Part shown: piece by piece, positions 46,601 to 53,657 of the stretch
How the letters are laid out: each line of letters begins with the position of its first letter
Position numbering within the stretch: the first letter of the stretch is position 1
Assembly: GCA_049602155.1 (NCBI GenBank)
Contig: JBMYRH010000002.1
Location: 62,001-126,000, forward strand
Source: JBMYRH01 sp049602155
GTDB lineage: Bacteria > Myxococcota_A > UBA9042 > PHBI01 > JBMYRH01
DNA length: 64,000 nucleotides
Reading direction: 5' to 3'
Translations under genes and position numbers: made by a program
The notes under the pieces: generated by a model
What the model saw: the letters and a program-made list of their open reading frames with translations, nothing else
The model's database searches: none
Told to the model about the DNA's origin: nothing

Positions 46601-46895
46601 CGTCACAGGTGGCGCCATTGAAGCTCGCGCCATCGTAGCGGCATTGCCCCTCTGTACAGCTAATGGTGAGGCATTCCCCTGCCAAGTAATCGTAGTCGCT
46701 TAGCTTATCCACACAGTCTTGTTGAGCCGTGCACTCATCGACGGCGACTTGGTTATTGGAGGCGCCCGAGCCGTTGCCCCACCCGGGGTCCTGGGTAGGC
46801 TCGTCTGCGCCACAGCCGGCGAAGAGCACGGTCAAGACCGCAACCCTGGCCAGGGTTGATGCGGTGTGGCTCAATACCCGCCGGACGCTGAACAT
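43680..46895 (-). CDS. CTDC-type Cys-rich repeat lipoprotein with two jelly-roll domains
   Basis: This 1071 aa protein has a lipoprotein signal ending VLFAGC (Cys28). Many short repeats follow of the form C-D-D-x-x-x-C-T-x-x-x-x-C-x-x-x-x-x-C (for example CTADLCVPETGACDYP). This is the pattern called the slime-mould or CTDC repeat. Two beta-sandwich, MAM-like domains are inserted at about 550-708 (ATFDQGYPEGWTTET to IDAVEID) and 893-1046 (DDFDGITSLGIPPGW to RLDDIEVL). Such layouts suit adhesion or ligand binding at the surface. ATG 46895 is chosen because it starts the signal peptide; in-frame ATGs at 46943 and 46979 would add non-signal residues. It is first in an operon with the MopE-like gene and divergent from the MepA-like gene. 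Confidence 0.8.
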   Translation of the reverse strand: MFSVRRVLSHTASTLARVAVLTVLFAGCGADEPTQDPGWGNGSGASNNQVAVDECTAQQDCVDKLSDYDYLAGECLTISCTEGQCRYDGASFNGATCDDGLLCTTGDVCNNGGCSGVARDCDDEDPCTADLCVPETGACDYPIAVGNSCDDGLGCTEEDSCDATGLCVGAPTDACECTADDDCEGLNPEDRCEGLFACQGDYTCAFDVTKTVICPDALNSDCTVGECIPESGECLAAPINNGADCTAADDPCVDAGQCDDAGACLGPEIDCDDGDPCTIDSCDRDAGGCVHEVDQGASCDDADACTTGDACLADGSCFGTPVSCVDDNTCTEGTCDAETGGCVFAPVEGTCNDLQPCTIDDACVEGVCTGTPKDCNDDNACTDDQCVSSTGKCASVAVLDLSPCSLEDPCTDADFCLSGACTAGPSICECEVDDDCAAYNNDDPCSPDYYCGVDVFPIVCTPDMTSVPACEESGHPCMQNICVSETGECALVEQQDGLQCDDDDPCSVDGFCFDGSCATTPVDCEDGNPCTANLCTDTGCYTKLLDEGEQLLEATFDQGYPEGWTTETDNPDIIWEPSGAYAAGEGGLGMVVTGPNGNYDGPVEAWLRSPWFHVYGEQLELRYKVRTALAQSGCGTDALQVGIQAYGIFTPLQLVCQTQTEWTDQVVDLSAYRNLRVQLAFRFIANDTQNGGFGAAIDAVEIDALFSCIDSDICTTGETCQEGSCELAEVACDDDDPCTADACSPDTGCVNIPQDVCVCDIASDCPYLGPCAVPSCVDGICEAIFIEGACDTGDACSTDGQCSEGVCVGQALVCHDDDPCTSDLCNSEVGCQFPAHNEACDDGDLCTVDDACSEGVCTGTPKVCDTGNPCAMGMCQEGECWAEPLHDGQVLIGDDFDGITSLGIPPGWTQETSAPAWSWSANTASSSSAPSAVAITGPSDWVDEPVVLRLKTPEFHIPADGATLRFMLSMAVGDEGCDDDTLTVTVGQTLLTVACESTADWTQFDLPMTPQAGPVIAQFEASLAAETASAVDIRLDDIEVLANYPCATDDPCLDGVCVVGSCMTQPIEDCE

Positions 46896-46964
46896 CCCTG
46901 GTGGCGAGCTTAAATGGAGAGATCTGTCCGACGTTTCACTCATAGCTTGAGTGTACCCAGCCGC

Positions 46965-48092
46965 ATGAAAACCGGTCAAAGGGTCATCGCTTACGACGCA
47001 ACTCTAATGCTGTGGTTGTGCGTCTCGCTGTGCCTCGGTGGATGCGCGCCATCGCCTGTAGCACCCGAGATTCCAGGTCAGGCGTTGGCGCCGCTGAGCC
47101 TCGGAACAGCTGCACTGCTTCCCTCTGCAGCGGTCTCGGAGCCGCCGGCGATGCGGACGGAAGAGGGGGCGCTCGATCAGACAAAGAGTTTCTCGCTCGG
47201 GACGACCTCACACGGTCGATTGATGCACGGGATCCCGCTGCCTGAGGATCACCCGTCGCTTCGCCCGCGCCCCGTCTCGCAGCGCCGAAGGGCGGTCCAC
47301 GGCACCCGTGACCTGATCCGGGTCCTCGAGCGGGTCGCGACCCGCGTGGCGAGAGACTGGCCCGGGAGCCTGCTCTTCGCTGGTGATGTCAGCGCCGAGG
47401 AGGGGGGCGATATCCCACACCACGTCAGCCACAACTCAGGGCGAGATGTGGACCTCGCGTTCTACATGCGGGGCGCAGGTGGACGGATTCAGGACAGCGC
47501 CGCGTTCCTGAGGGTCGCCGCCGATGGTCGGGCGACGAACGGGCAGGCGATCTTTGATGTGCCGCGCAACTGGGCGTTGGTCGAAGGCCTCGTGAGGGAT
47601 CCACACGTCCAGGTCCAGTGGATCTTCGTGGCACAGCACCTGAAGGACCGCCTCATTGAGCACGGCCTTCAGCGTGGCGCCGACGCTCTCGTGGTCGACC
47701 GGGCGCGGCGGGTGCTTCTTCAGCCCAGGGGGGCAGCCCCTCATGATGATCACTTCCACGTCCGCATCTACTGCAGTGAGCATGAGCGCCTACAGGGCTG
47801 CTTGAATAATGGATCGATTCATCACTGGGTCGACGCTTTCGACAAGGCCTTAGCGACCCGAATTGGCCACGTGCTGCCCTTCTTAGAGAGCCCGAGTCGA
47901 GAGGAGATCACCTACGCCATTACGCAGATCGTTCGGGTCCGCGCACGCCAAGCGGCGCCTCATATTGAGCCGCTAAAACGGCATAACGACCCCGCCATCG
48001 CGCAGCTGGCGACGGACGCCTACAGCTTCCTCACCGGAGCGAGTACGCCACCGCAGTGGTCGCACCTCACCGAAGAGGATGTGTGGGAGTAG
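46965..48092 (+). CDS. MepA-like penicillin-insensitive murein endopeptidase lipoprotein
   Basis: This 375 aa protein resembles the M74 zinc endopeptidases that cleave cross-links in peptidoglycan. Key zinc-site segments are SHNSGRDVDLAFY (His and Asp ligands) and HDDHFHVRIYC (His ligands). The helix segment VQWIFVAQHLKDRLIEHG lies between them, and the spacing is as in MepA. The N terminus is a lipoprotein-type signal (LCVSLCLGGC, Cys27) followed by a Pro/Ala/Ser linker, while E. coli MepA is a soluble periplasmic protein. About 110 extra residues follow the catalytic core. ATG 46965 is used; ATG 47007 is an alternative that still keeps the lipobox. No clear Shine-Dalgarno is seen. It is divergent from the CTDC-repeat gene. 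Confidence 0.82.
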   Translation: MKTGQRVIAYDATLMLWLCVSLCLGGCAPSPVAPEIPGQALAPLSLGTAALLPSAAVSEPPAMRTEEGALDQTKSFSLGTTSHGRLMHGIPLPEDHPSLRPRPVSQRRRAVHGTRDLIRVLERVATRVARDWPGSLLFAGDVSAEEGGDIPHHVSHNSGRDVDLAFYMRGAGGRIQDSAAFLRVAADGRATNGQAIFDVPRNWALVEGLVRDPHVQVQWIFVAQHLKDRLIEHGLQRGADALVVDRARRVLLQPRGAAPHDDHFHVRIYCSEHERLQGCLNNGSIHHWVDAFDKALATRIGHVLPFLESPSREEITYAITQIVRVRARQAAPHIEPLKRHNDPAIAQLATDAYSFLTGASTPPQWSHLTEEDVWE

Positions 48093-48098
48093 GGAGTC

Positions 48099-48117
48099 GG
48101 GTGGCGCGACGCCACCC
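48099..48117. terminator. Bidirectional terminator-like hairpin
   Basis: GGGTGGCG and CGCCACCC form a perfect 8-bp stem with a 3-base loop (CGA) exactly between the convergent stops at 48092 and 48127. There is no U-tract on the plus side. Confidence 0.55.
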
Positions 48118-48126
48118 AGCCCAGCG

Positions 48127-49329
48127 CTACTTCTTCTCCGCAGCGGGACCACAGTCACGCTTGGCGATCTCTTCCTGCTTCGTCTTCCACCACTCAGCGT
48201 GCTCGCCCCGGGTCAAGACCTCTTGTGCCGCTTGGAAGTCCGCAGAGGTCTTGATGCGGTTGCGCATCAGGAGCATCTCGAAGTTCTCGTGGCTTGAGGC
48301 CGCCTGGAGGGTCGGCAGCTCGTGGAGCTTCATCAAGCAGTGGATATCGCCCATTGCGTTGGCGAAGTTCTCTTTGATGGTCTCAGGCTTTGGCACCAAG
48401 TCCAGCCCGGACCAGTCGATGATTCGGTTACCAGGTCCAATGCGTTGCCAGTTGTCTTGGCGCCACGTCTTCTTCTGGGGGTGGTAACCCTCGCGGGTGA
48501 ACTCCAGCTCGTACTCGTAGCTGTAGACCTTGTTGACCGAGCCATTCTCGCCTTTCTCGGCCTCAAAGATGGGGAGGTTCAAGAGCGGGAGTCGCTCAAT
48601 GGTCTGCCCCTCAGTGAGCTTGGCGGTCTCGTTAGGCATGTCCTTGCGGCCGACCTCTTTGCGGTCTGCCAACTCCTTGCGCCAAGACTCACCCTCTTGG
48701 AAGTAAGTGACCTGGGAGACCTTCACCGTCGAATCCGCGGGGAAGTACGTCAGGGTGACGTCGCCGTAGATGTTCCGCGCTCGACGATCCTCGTCGCGCC
48801 ACTGCTTCTTCAAGCGGAGGACCTCTGCGGTCTTGTACTCGACGATGTTGCCATCGACGAACGCCTGAAGCTCTTGGGAGCGGCTCTCGCTCGCCCCGAT
48901 CAGGAGCAGGTGACCGAGAATACCGACCACGGCGACGGTCATCACCATGAGCGCGATCTTGTTATGACCGGTGCCACCGTAGGGTGCCTCAGGCTCCCAG
49001 TTAGCGATCTCTTTCTCGTCGACCGGGTGTCCCTCGAAGATGCCCTCAGCGTGGGGGCTGATCCAGACGACGGGCTCGCCCTCGTCCTTGGACTTACCTT
49101 TCGAGCGTGGCGGTGCGGGGGCGGCGGGTGCCTCCTCCACAGCGGTCTCTTCGGCAGGTGCAGCCTCGGCTTCTTCGGCAGGTGCAGCTTCGGCTTCTTC
49201 GGCAGGTGCTGCCTCGACCTCAGGTGCGTCAGCGACGGTAGCGTCGTCGTCTTCCGTTTCGATGAAGTCGGGGAGGGCCTCGTCTTCGGAGCCCGTGTTG
49301 GTCCCGTCGTTCTTGTCGTCTGTGGACAT
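48127..49329 (-). CDS. Single-pass membrane protein of unknown function
   Basis: I do not recognise this 400 aa protein. It starts with an acidic, low-complexity cytoplasmic region (about 1-110) that contains an imperfect tandem repeat of APAEEAE units, then a basic patch (RSKGKSKDE). A single membrane helix (LMVMTVAVVGILGHLLLIGA) lies near residue 145. The remaining 235 residues are charged and mixed alpha/beta, with no motif I know. ATG 49329 has GAGG in good position; a start at 49386 would add 19 residues upstream. A strong promoter precedes it. The helix position suggests an acidic tail in the cytoplasm and a globular domain in the periplasm. Confidence 0.75.
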   Translation of the reverse strand: MSTDDKNDGTNTGSEDEALPDFIETEDDDATVADAPEVEAAPAEEAEAAPAEEAEAAPAEETAVEEAPAAPAPPRSKGKSKDEGEPVVWISPHAEGIFEGHPVDEKEIANWEPEAPYGGTGHNKIALMVMTVAVVGILGHLLLIGASESRSQELQAFVDGNIVEYKTAEVLRLKKQWRDEDRRARNIYGDVTLTYFPADSTVKVSQVTYFQEGESWRKELADRKEVGRKDMPNETAKLTEGQTIERLPLLNLPIFEAEKGENGSVNKVYSYEYELEFTREGYHPQKKTWRQDNWQRIGPGNRIIDWSGLDLVPKPETIKENFANAMGDIHCLMKLHELPTLQAASSHENFEMLLMRNRIKTSADFQAAQEVLTRGEHAEWWKTKQEEIAKRDCGPAAEKK

Positions 49330-49372
49330 GGAAATCCTCGGAATTGCAGGGTGTCCCGGCGTTCGGAGGCGG

Positions 49373-49402
49373 ATAATAGTGGGCACGCAATGCCAGCGTC
49401 AA
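49373..49402 (-). promoter_or_regulatory. Sigma-70-type promoter for the 48127-49329 gene
   Basis: On the minus strand TTGACG (49402-49397) is followed by an 18-base spacer and TATTAT (49378-49373; 5 of 6), about 45 bases before ATG 49329. Confidence 0.6.
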
Positions 49403-49445
49403 GGAGACACTGGACCATGGGAGGTTGAATGAACCGCCTTTGGGC

Positions 49446-50978
49446 TCAATCGAGCCAGCCATGGAGGAACCATCGCCCATCATGACGCGCCCGAAAGAGC
49501 CATAATGCATAGCCTTCCTGGGTGCTGACCCAATAGTAATCGCGGTCATATAGATCGCTCCACCAGTGACCAGAAAGACGCTCGGGGCCGTGCCAATCTG
49601 TGAGGTGAACGCGCCGGCCCTCAAACGTCAGATGATCCGGACGATCCTGTGTGTGGTGAAGCGGTCGGGGCTTAGGCAAGAGTCGGAGGCACGCCGATAA
49701 AGGAGCGACGTCGTTCTCTATGCTCGCAGACTGCGCGAGATCGGTCAGCGGCTCCCAAGCCCCCGACGCCTCTGGGCGCTGTTCATCACAGACGGTGGCC
49801 ACCCGTACAGCATCCTTGCCGAGGCGACTCACGAGTCGAATGAGCGCCCCTTCGGCCTGGATCTCAGTGCGCTCTGACTGTCGAAATAGATCGGCTTGGC
49901 GCGCGCGCTGGGGCGCGAGCCGCAAGGCCTCTAGGGTGAGGGTGACGATCGGGCCCCGCTGCGCGCTTGAGGGTAAGGTCTCCGTGAGGCGAAGGCGGAG
50001 GAGCTCCATCAGGAGACGTGCGTCAGAGACGGCCCGTGATGGTGTGATGGTGACATGATGCGAGTCCCCCCAAGCGTGCGCGAGGGTGAGTTCCAGGTGC
50101 CCGACAGAGCGCCCTTGCGCAGCCTGCCCTTGGACGAGCTCCTCGAGGGCCGGTCGGAGCACAAAGAGCAAGGGTTCGACCTCTCGACATCCCTCTAAGA
50201 GCGGGATGACGAGGCGTGTCGTGGCGTCAGGCGTGTGGCTCCTGGGTCTCCTGGGGTCGTCCCCCTGGCTGAGGTTCCATGCACGTCGCCCCTCCGGACC
50301 GAGGCGAGTCTCCAGGGCTTGAGCGGACATTGATTGAAGCTCACCGACCCTCCGCAGGCCGAGATCATTGAGGAGCCTCATCGCGCGTAGGCTCAGAGGG
50401 AGCGCGTGTATCGGCAGGGTGGCGAGGTAAGCGCGATCTTCACCTGGTGGGACTCGCGTGACGGTTCGCCCCCCATCACGGGTCGCAGCGGCGGCCGCGG
50501 TCGGTCCATCTGCGATCCCGACGCGAGGTCCGAGGAACCCGTGCGTGACGACGCTCTGGACCACGCGCTCTGCGAAGTCGACCTCCATCGCGCGAGGCAC
50601 TGTGTCTAGATCGAGCTGCTGCGCTGCGGGCTCAAGCCACCATTGACCGGGGCCCAGGAGGGTCCGACGTGGACTTAAGAGCTCAAGAGCCCGATTCAAG
50701 GTCTCCGTCGCCTCCTCTTCAAGGGCTTCAGCTGTGGGATCCCAGGCCCGAAGCTGCAGGTGGGCGACCAGTGCGCGCGCACGGCTGGGCCTCATCCCCG
50801 GGGTCAGCCCCAGCGCTCGCCCGGCGGGATCGATCAGGGTGACGCGTGAGTGAACCCCTTGCCCCTGAACGATCGCGACTGGCGACCCCTTCGCGAGGTG
50901 GCCGGCGCGGCGGAGCACGTCGATCTGGAACCACGGGAGACGGAGGCAAGCGACGCGGGTGCAGACGCTCCTGGACAT
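49446..50978 (-). CDS. imuB: ImuB, catalytically inactive Y-family polymerase-like mutagenesis protein
   Basis: This 510 aa protein is an ImuB-type Y-family polymerase homologue. It acts as an adaptor between the beta clamp, ImuA and the error-prone polymerase DnaE2 in damage-induced mutagenesis. The N terminus reads VACLRLPWFQIDVL where active Y-family enzymes carry the catalytic Asp, consistent with loss of polymerase activity. Helix-hairpin-helix residues (LNDLGLRRVGELQ) and a little-finger-like domain follow. The C terminus (WWSDLYDRDYYW, then ALWLFRARHDGRWFLHGWLD) is the typical ImuB tail. ATG 50978 has GAGGTGAG upstream. It overlaps the imuA frame by 251 bases. No dnaE2 is adjacent in this window. 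Confidence 0.85.
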   Translation of the reverse strand: MSRSVCTRVACLRLPWFQIDVLRRAGHLAKGSPVAIVQGQGVHSRVTLIDPAGRALGLTPGMRPSRARALVAHLQLRAWDPTAEALEEEATETLNRALELLSPRRTLLGPGQWWLEPAAQQLDLDTVPRAMEVDFAERVVQSVVTHGFLGPRVGIADGPTAAAAATRDGGRTVTRVPPGEDRAYLATLPIHALPLSLRAMRLLNDLGLRRVGELQSMSAQALETRLGPEGRRAWNLSQGDDPRRPRSHTPDATTRLVIPLLEGCREVEPLLFVLRPALEELVQGQAAQGRSVGHLELTLAHAWGDSHHVTITPSRAVSDARLLMELLRLRLTETLPSSAQRGPIVTLTLEALRLAPQRARQADLFRQSERTEIQAEGALIRLVSRLGKDAVRVATVCDEQRPEASGAWEPLTDLAQSASIENDVAPLSACLRLLPKPRPLHHTQDRPDHLTFEGRRVHLTDWHGPERLSGHWWSDLYDRDYYWVSTQEGYALWLFRARHDGRWFLHGWLD

Positions 50979-51618
50979 CGAAGCTCACCTCCTCGGCAGC
51001 TGGCGGGCCACCACGTGTGCGCTGCACGCGAACCGTCCAGCGCCCGGTTGAGATGTTGAGTCCCCCAGGGCTGACGCGAAGCCCCCAAGCGGCTGTGAGC
51101 GCGGAGGGAGGGGTGGTGTCTAGGATCACCAGCGCAGTGTCCCCCGCGCGGGCGGCTTGCCGGAGTCGCGCGGCCCAGCCTTCACCGATGCGACGTGTGG
51201 CGTGACAAGGGGCGACCGCGACCAGGGCAAAGGCGCCTGACTCAGCCATGCTCTCCGCAGCCCATAGGGCCTCTCGGCGGAGCTCCGTTTGGATGACCCA
51301 AGCCTCACCCTGAGGTGTGAGCCAGTCGGGGGCATGGAGCGTCCCAGCACCGTCGATGATGCCGACCCGCTCACCCGACGATAAGGCGCGCTGAATGCCG
51401 GGGCGCAACAGTGAGGCTAGGCCAGCACCTGATGGACCCGTAAAGGCCGTCAATCGGCCTCGCGAAAAGCCCCCCTCAAGCAAACGATCAAGCTCGGCGA
51501 TGCCGGTCAATAAGCGATCGTGGTTGTCCGCCATCGAGGGGCGCGTACGGGGCCCAACCTCCTCGAGTTGGGCCCGAAGCGTTGCGATCGTCTCAGCACG
51601 TTGAAGATTCCCAGCCAT
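50728..51618 (-). CDS. imuA: ImuA, RecA-like component of the SOS mutasome
   Basis: This 296 aa protein matches ImuA (SulA-like/RecA-like), which works with ImuB and DnaE2 in SOS mutagenesis. It contains the start-of-domain segment TGIAELDRLLEGGFSRG and a glycine loop FTGPSGAGLASLLRPG in place of a full Walker A. The RecA-like core runs to about residue 215. The last 83 residues (from about DVQERLHPRR) are Arg/Pro-rich and are read out of frame across the start of imuB, so the natural stop appears to be lost or the overlap is unusually long. ATG 51618 directly abuts the LexA box, leaving no room for a Shine-Dalgarno; a leaderless transcript is likely. TTG 51627 lies inside the box and is less likely. 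Confidence 0.8.
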   Translation of the reverse strand: MAGNLQRAETIATLRAQLEEVGPRTRPSMADNHDRLLTGIAELDRLLEGGFSRGRLTAFTGPSGAGLASLLRPGIQRALSSGERVGIIDGAGTLHAPDWLTPQGEAWVIQTELRREALWAAESMAESGAFALVAVAPCHATRRIGEGWAARLRQAARAGDTALVILDTTPPSALTAAWGLRVSPGGLNISTGRWTVRVQRTRGGPPAAEEVSFDVQERLHPRRLPPSPVVPDRRAPPRRPPREGVASRDRSGARGSLTRHPDRSRRASAGADPGDEAQPCARTGRPPAASGLGSHS

Positions 51619-51635
51619 ACTGAACAAGCGTACAG
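51619..51635 (-). promoter_or_regulatory. LexA box (Myxococcus type) at imuA
   Basis: The minus strand reads CTGTACGCTTGTTCAGT immediately before the imuA ATG. From memory, the published Myxococcus xanthus LexA consensus is CTRHAMRYBYGTTCAGS, and this sequence fits 16 of 17 positions (only the last base differs). The core is a GAAC-N9-GTTC inverted repeat. A possible -35 (TTGGCA) lies about 18 bases upstream, so LexA would sit on the -10 and the transcript start. Confidence 0.75.
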
Positions 51636-51671
51636 TTCCCAGGGCGGGTATGCCAACATAATTGAGCGCGC

Positions 51672-52133
51672 TTAGAAGGCTTTGTTTGAGTCGAGCAGTA
51701 AGGTCACGGGGCCGTCGTTGATAAGGCTGACCTGCATGTGCGTGCGAAATCGGCCTGTCTCGACGTGGACACCTATGGCGCGAAGCTGCGCTACGAATTC
51801 ATCGACCAGGGCCTCGGCGCCAACGGGCTCCATGGCATGCACGAAGGATGGGCGCCGACCCTTTCGGCAGTCTCCATAGAGGGTGAACTGGCTCACGACT
51901 AGGACGCTCCCACCGATCTCGTTCACGGACAGGTTCATGCGGCCCTCATCATCTTCAAAGATGCGGAGCCCTGCGATCTTCTTCGCGAGGTAGCTGACGT
52001 CGTTGGCACCGTCACCGTCCCCGGCGGCCAAAAGGACCATCAGCCCGGGCTTCCCAGGGCGCACCTCTCCGACTCGCTCGTCCTCGACATCGACGTGTGC
52101 GCGACTGACGCGTTGTACAACTGCCCTCATCAT
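51672..52133 (-). CDS. dtd: D-aminoacyl-tRNA deacylase
   Basis: This 153 aa cytoplasmic enzyme hydrolyses D-amino acids (and Gly from tRNA-Ala) wrongly loaded onto tRNA. It has full family length and both signature segments: SQFTLYGDCRKGRRPSF, which holds the SQxT active-site element, and NDGPVTLLLDS, which holds the Gly-cisPro chirality-checking motif. Two adjacent ATGs (52133 and 52130) are possible; GGAGG is better spaced for the second. It is divergent from the M20-like gene, with 83 bases between starts. Confidence 0.95.
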   Translation of the reverse strand: MMRAVVQRVSRAHVDVEDERVGEVRPGKPGLMVLLAAGDGDGANDVSYLAKKIAGLRIFEDDEGRMNLSVNEIGGSVLVVSQFTLYGDCRKGRRPSFVHAMEPVGAEALVDEFVAQLRAIGVHVETGRFRTHMQVSLINDGPVTLLLDSNKAF

Positions 52134-52216
52134 GACCTCCGACCGTCGGTTGACAGCGACCGCTCCGAGCGGCTTCGATGGACGCGCTTATACACCGCGC
52201 TTTCGGAGAGGACAGC

Positions 52217-53644
52217 ATGCCCGTCGAGGTCCTGCAGGCCGTTCGCGATCTCCTTGCCCGTGACTCACGGCCAGGGCAGTCGCTGGGCGCCACCATCGAT
52301 TACCTGATGGATCGCCTCTTCTACGGTGAGTTTCAGATCTTCGAGCAGGTGAGCTCCAACCGTTACAACGACTATGTCAGCCTGATTGGTCTGAAAGATC
52401 CCGGGACCCAAGAGGCTCCGCTTTGGCTGGTGGGCCATCTAGGGAGCGGGGCCGAGCCTGTTCCTAGCGATTGGGAGGCGACGAACGGGGCACCGCTGAC
52501 GCCCAAGATCGACACGCACGGGGGCTTGCTCTACGGCTTAGGCGCCGCCAACGCGAAGGTTGATCTTTTGCTGAAGCTCCTCGTCACTGCACGCCTTGAT
52601 ACTGAGCGCTTAAAGCGCCCGGTCTGTCTGATCGGACTCAGCGGTGATGAGTCCAATAGCCCTGGTCTCGCCGACCTCCTCGACGGCCGGTTTCCTCTCC
52701 CAGGGGCGGCCTTTATCGGCGCCCCGACCAACCTTGAGTTGTGGACGGGGCACCCGGGCAGCGTCACGGTGCGCCTGACCGCGCGGCGGACGTTACGGCA
52801 TCGCCGCATGCCGCCGTGTCGAGGCATGGTGGCGGTCACAGTCTCGGGGCGCTCGGCGCACCCGCAAGCCCCCAATGTGGGCTCAGATGCCCTGACCCTG
52901 GGGTTGCAGACGCTGCGCACGCTGCGCACCCACGGTGACCTCCGCGTCCTCTCGTTCTCTGCAGGGGAGGGGAGTCATCGCACCGCGGGTCGCTGTCACA
53001 TGCAGCTCGCGACCAGCTTCGAAGCACTCCCCGACCTGCCACCTTATGTGGAGGTGGACCACCTCCAGGATGGTGCGGCGGTTCCTCTCCCGATCGACAA
53101 GATGATGGCAGGGTGGCTAAAGGCGCACGATGCCGGCATCGCGGCTGCGAGATCGCTGCTCAAGGGGGGCAGTTGTCAGCCAGCCTCACGCCCGAGGGTC
53201 GATGTACACACGGGCTGGATGCAAAGCGATCGCGACAGCTTGGTCGGCGAAGTCACGCTGTGGACCGGACCCGATGCGGATCAACGCGTCATGCTTGAAG
53301 CCTTTGCAGAGGCGGCGCATGCACAGGTCGGTGGACGCGACGAGAGCGAAATTGAGGTCGAGGTCGTTCAAGAGCGACCGGCGTTTGATGGCCGAGGGGC
53401 TGCCGGTGAACTCTTGCTCGCAGGGCAGGGGGCCCTTAGGAGCGCTGGCTTAGCGCCCGTCGTGTCCTCCGGCCGCTACGTCAGCGACGCCGCGTGTTTC
53501 GAGGAGCGAGGGATACCTGCGTTGCTCTTCGGACCCGGTCGAGGACTGGGGGACCTCTATCAAGACAACGAGCGGATCCCGCTCGTACATCTGGACGCCG
53601 CGTACCGTGTCTACGAGGCGCTCATCACCCAGTGGTGTTGCTGA
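52217..53644 (+). CDS. M20-family peptidase-like protein with altered metal ligands
   Basis: This 475 aa protein has the fold signature of M20 metallopeptidases (ArgE/DapE/ACY1), including the lid-domain phrase VSGRSAHPQAPNVG and the C-terminal ACFEERGIPALLFGPG and NERIPLVHLD. The catalytic sites are changed. HxD reads HLG (His74, Gly76), the metal-bridging GRGxxD reads GLGAAN (Asn112), and the usual EE pair reads DES (Glu145, Ser146). It may bind one metal, bind none, or be a non-catalytic relative. ATG 52217 is preferred because GGAGAGG (52205-52211) precedes it; ATG 52178 has no such site. A TATACA hexamer at 52189-52194 may be its -10. It converges on carD. Confidence 0.78.
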   Translation: MPVEVLQAVRDLLARDSRPGQSLGATIDYLMDRLFYGEFQIFEQVSSNRYNDYVSLIGLKDPGTQEAPLWLVGHLGSGAEPVPSDWEATNGAPLTPKIDTHGGLLYGLGAANAKVDLLLKLLVTARLDTERLKRPVCLIGLSGDESNSPGLADLLDGRFPLPGAAFIGAPTNLELWTGHPGSVTVRLTARRTLRHRRMPPCRGMVAVTVSGRSAHPQAPNVGSDALTLGLQTLRTLRTHGDLRVLSFSAGEGSHRTAGRCHMQLATSFEALPDLPPYVEVDHLQDGAAVPLPIDKMMAGWLKAHDAGIAAARSLLKGGSCQPASRPRVDVHTGWMQSDRDSLVGEVTLWTGPDADQRVMLEAFAEAAHAQVGGRDESEIEVEVVQERPAFDGRGAAGELLLAGQGALRSAGLAPVVSSGRYVSDAACFEERGIPALLFGPGRGLGDLYQDNERIPLVHLDAAYRVYEALITQWCC

Positions 53645-53657
53645 GCGCAGTGGCTAT

